From Prorocentrum cordatum (Eukaryota; Sar; Dinophyceae; Prorocentrales; Prorocentraceae), in the NCBI GenBank assembly GCA_963575745.1, contig CAUYUJ010015700.1, forward strand, positions 20,808 to 84,807: a stretch of 64,000 nt of DNA, in the 5' to 3' direction. A model generated the notes under the pieces. That model saw only the letters and a program-made list of their open reading frames with translations. It did no database searches and was not told the origin of the DNA. This document shows, piece by piece, positions 62,480 to 64,000 of this stretch; the stretch's first letter is position 1, and every line of letters starts with the position of its first letter. The translations under genes were made by a program, and so were the position numbers.

Positions 62480-64000
62480 GAACGCGCCGAAACATCGAAC
62501 GCGCCTTAGACTCGAAAACTGAATGGCGAAAACCCCTTGGTTCAGGTGTGCACTGGGGGCCCCGCGAACGCGGCGATAGTTTTCGCGGGTTCCGCGATCG
62601 CCGCGACGGGGGCTGCGGGTTGCCGCGAACGCGTCGTAGCTTCGAAAATTGAACTGTTCGCCTGTTTGTTTCATTCGCGCGTAAACAACATTGGAGTTTT
62701 ACGATTTGACGAACGACGCGGGAACTTCCATGGAAGACACCGACGCCACGCACAATGCCCTGGATTGCTGCAAACGCGCCTTAGCTTCGAAAACTGAATG
62801 GTAAAACAAATTATTTCATTAGGCCCCGGTGAGCACTGTAAGTTTGTTTTTTTATCCCAAGAATCACAAATTTCAGCGACATCCGTGGGTTTCGTGAATT
62901 GCGTTGATTTGGTTGATTTCGCTGGCATGGCGCACTGCAAAGGTAGAATGCTAGTTCCGAAAACTGGATGGTGAAAACCACTTGTTTCATCATGTTTCTG
63001 GGAACCATGCGAGCGCTTTGCGATCCCATCGAATCCAACAGACAATTGCGCCGACGTCAACTGTTTTGCGGGCTGCCACGAACCCGTCTTTGCGTCGAAG
63101 ATTGAATTGTGCAGACAGTTTGTCCCCTTTGGGTATTGATGGGTGGTGTCGGCGTTTTGCGATTCCACGAAATGCAACCAAAATCCATGAAAGCCACGAC
63201 GTCCACGAAGCCAGCGGACGTCGCAGGTGTCGCTGATTTCCGTGGATCTCGCGGGCGGCTGGGGGCGCATTCAAAATGCGACAAAAAAATCGTGGAAGGC
63301 AAATGTTCCCCTTGGGCTCCGGGGCGCAGCATGGGCTTTATCCGCGAGATCCACAGAAATCATTTCAAATACTAAAGAACCAACGAATTCGAAAAATCCA
63401 AAAACATTCGCGAATCTGGTGTATGCAATCGGTTTCGCTGATGTTGGTTAGTTACGTTGCTATCAATTGGCGTCCGTGAATTTCAATGGGCAACCACGAA
63501 TGCACTCTAAGATCAAAAATGAATAGCGGAAACGCAATATTTCATCTGGCATCTAAGAAACAACATGCGCGTTTTGGGATTCCGCAAACCCACAAAATCA
63601 GCGACATGGATGAAAACCATTGGTTGTCGCAGGCCCCGCGGGTTCCCAACCGCCCATGTTGCCCCCGAGAATCGAATTGAAGCTACTTGCTGCCACCACC
63701 ATTCAATTTTCAAAATCCAAATGTGAACCACCGAGAGAGAGGAGAGGAAGGAAACAAAAAAAAAAAAAAAAAAAAAGTCAACGACATCCACGGGTTACGC
63801 GAATTTCGCCGATTGGCTGGGTTTCCACGGCGCCATCGAAACCCATGAAATCCGCAAAGTTCGCTGGGTGCGCGGATTTAGATGATGTCGTGGATTTCGG
63901 TCATTTCGTGGATTTTGAAGGATTTCATTGGTTTCGCGGATTGCCACAGCGGCGAACTGAATGGTGGCAACAGACTGTTTCAATTGGATCCAGGAAGACA
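62480..64000. repeat. Degenerate satellite family C (~130-170-bp units)
   Basis: The landmark TTCGAAAACTGAATGG and variants recur near 62512, 62641, 62786, 62956, 63095, 63511, 63665 and 63952, each often followed 15-20 bp later by TTGTTTCAT. Between landmarks are TTTCGCGGATT/GATTTCCGTGG words. Units are much diverged, so the family is old. A poly-A run (63757-63776) interrupts it. No gene recognised. Confidence 0.7.

Overview
The window looks like nuclear DNA of a dinoflagellate. No single marker gene proves this. The evidence is the combination of (a) degenerate Ty1/copia-type retroelements whose proteins resemble, from memory, dinoflagellate copies, including an unusual C-terminal domain after RNase H; (b) very abundant satellites, minisatellites and microsatellites with long poly-C/poly-G tracts; (c) a 15-base exact match to the 3' part of the dinoflagellate spliced leader; and (d) a decayed cytosine-5 DNA methyltransferase of the sort known inside dinoflagellate retroelements. 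A large-genome genus such as Prorocentrum, Polarella or Symbiodinium would fit; the sequence alone does not decide. A run of exactly 100 N (36401-36500) marks a scaffold gap. I see no tRNA, rRNA, CRISPR or bacterial-style operon.

Layout. 1-6346: four arrays of a ~100-bp satellite (family A), each closed by the same purine-rich tract plus a conserved 'CTCTATTCAAAACGAG' module. 6347-15570: a tandem segmental duplication (~4.4 kb, about 3% diverged where compared) of CGT microsatellite plus a minus-strand gene of unknown function, with a fifth family A array between the copies. 15571-17400: minus-strand coding remnants that are unrecognised. 17505-23760: one decayed minus-strand Ty1/copia element with protease, integrase, reverse transcriptase, RNase H and a C-terminal domain, in that order, broken by frameshifts. 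23761-28715: no gene; pentamer, CT, TA, 417-bp and A-rich repeats. 28852-33219: a 1455-codon plus-strand open frame for an Ala/Thr/Ser/Pro-rich membrane protein, the best candidate intact gene. 33305-41350: more satellites (152 bp, ~78 bp), ATC repeats, the gap and a GC-rich tract. 41354-42832: minus-strand gag-like frame with one stop. 42833-49110: ATC, CCT and G-rich simple sequence. 49400-53230: two head-to-head retroelement remnants, a plus-strand Gag with zinc knuckle and a minus-strand RT/RNase H. 53530-54260: a minisatellite. 54580-57253: a DNA methyltransferase fragment and a second plus-strand family. 57254-64000: GC-rich sequence, a possible LINE ORF2 tail (60877-61275), satellite family B and a degenerate ~150-bp family C.

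Most of the window is therefore mobile-element wreckage embedded in tandem repeats. Long open frames inside the repeats occur on both strands because the repeat units are stop-poor and near multiples of three; they are not annotated as genes. Possible introns cannot be resolved from sequence alone, so 'frameshift' below may in some cases be an intron, and in repeat-rich DNA may be an assembly error.
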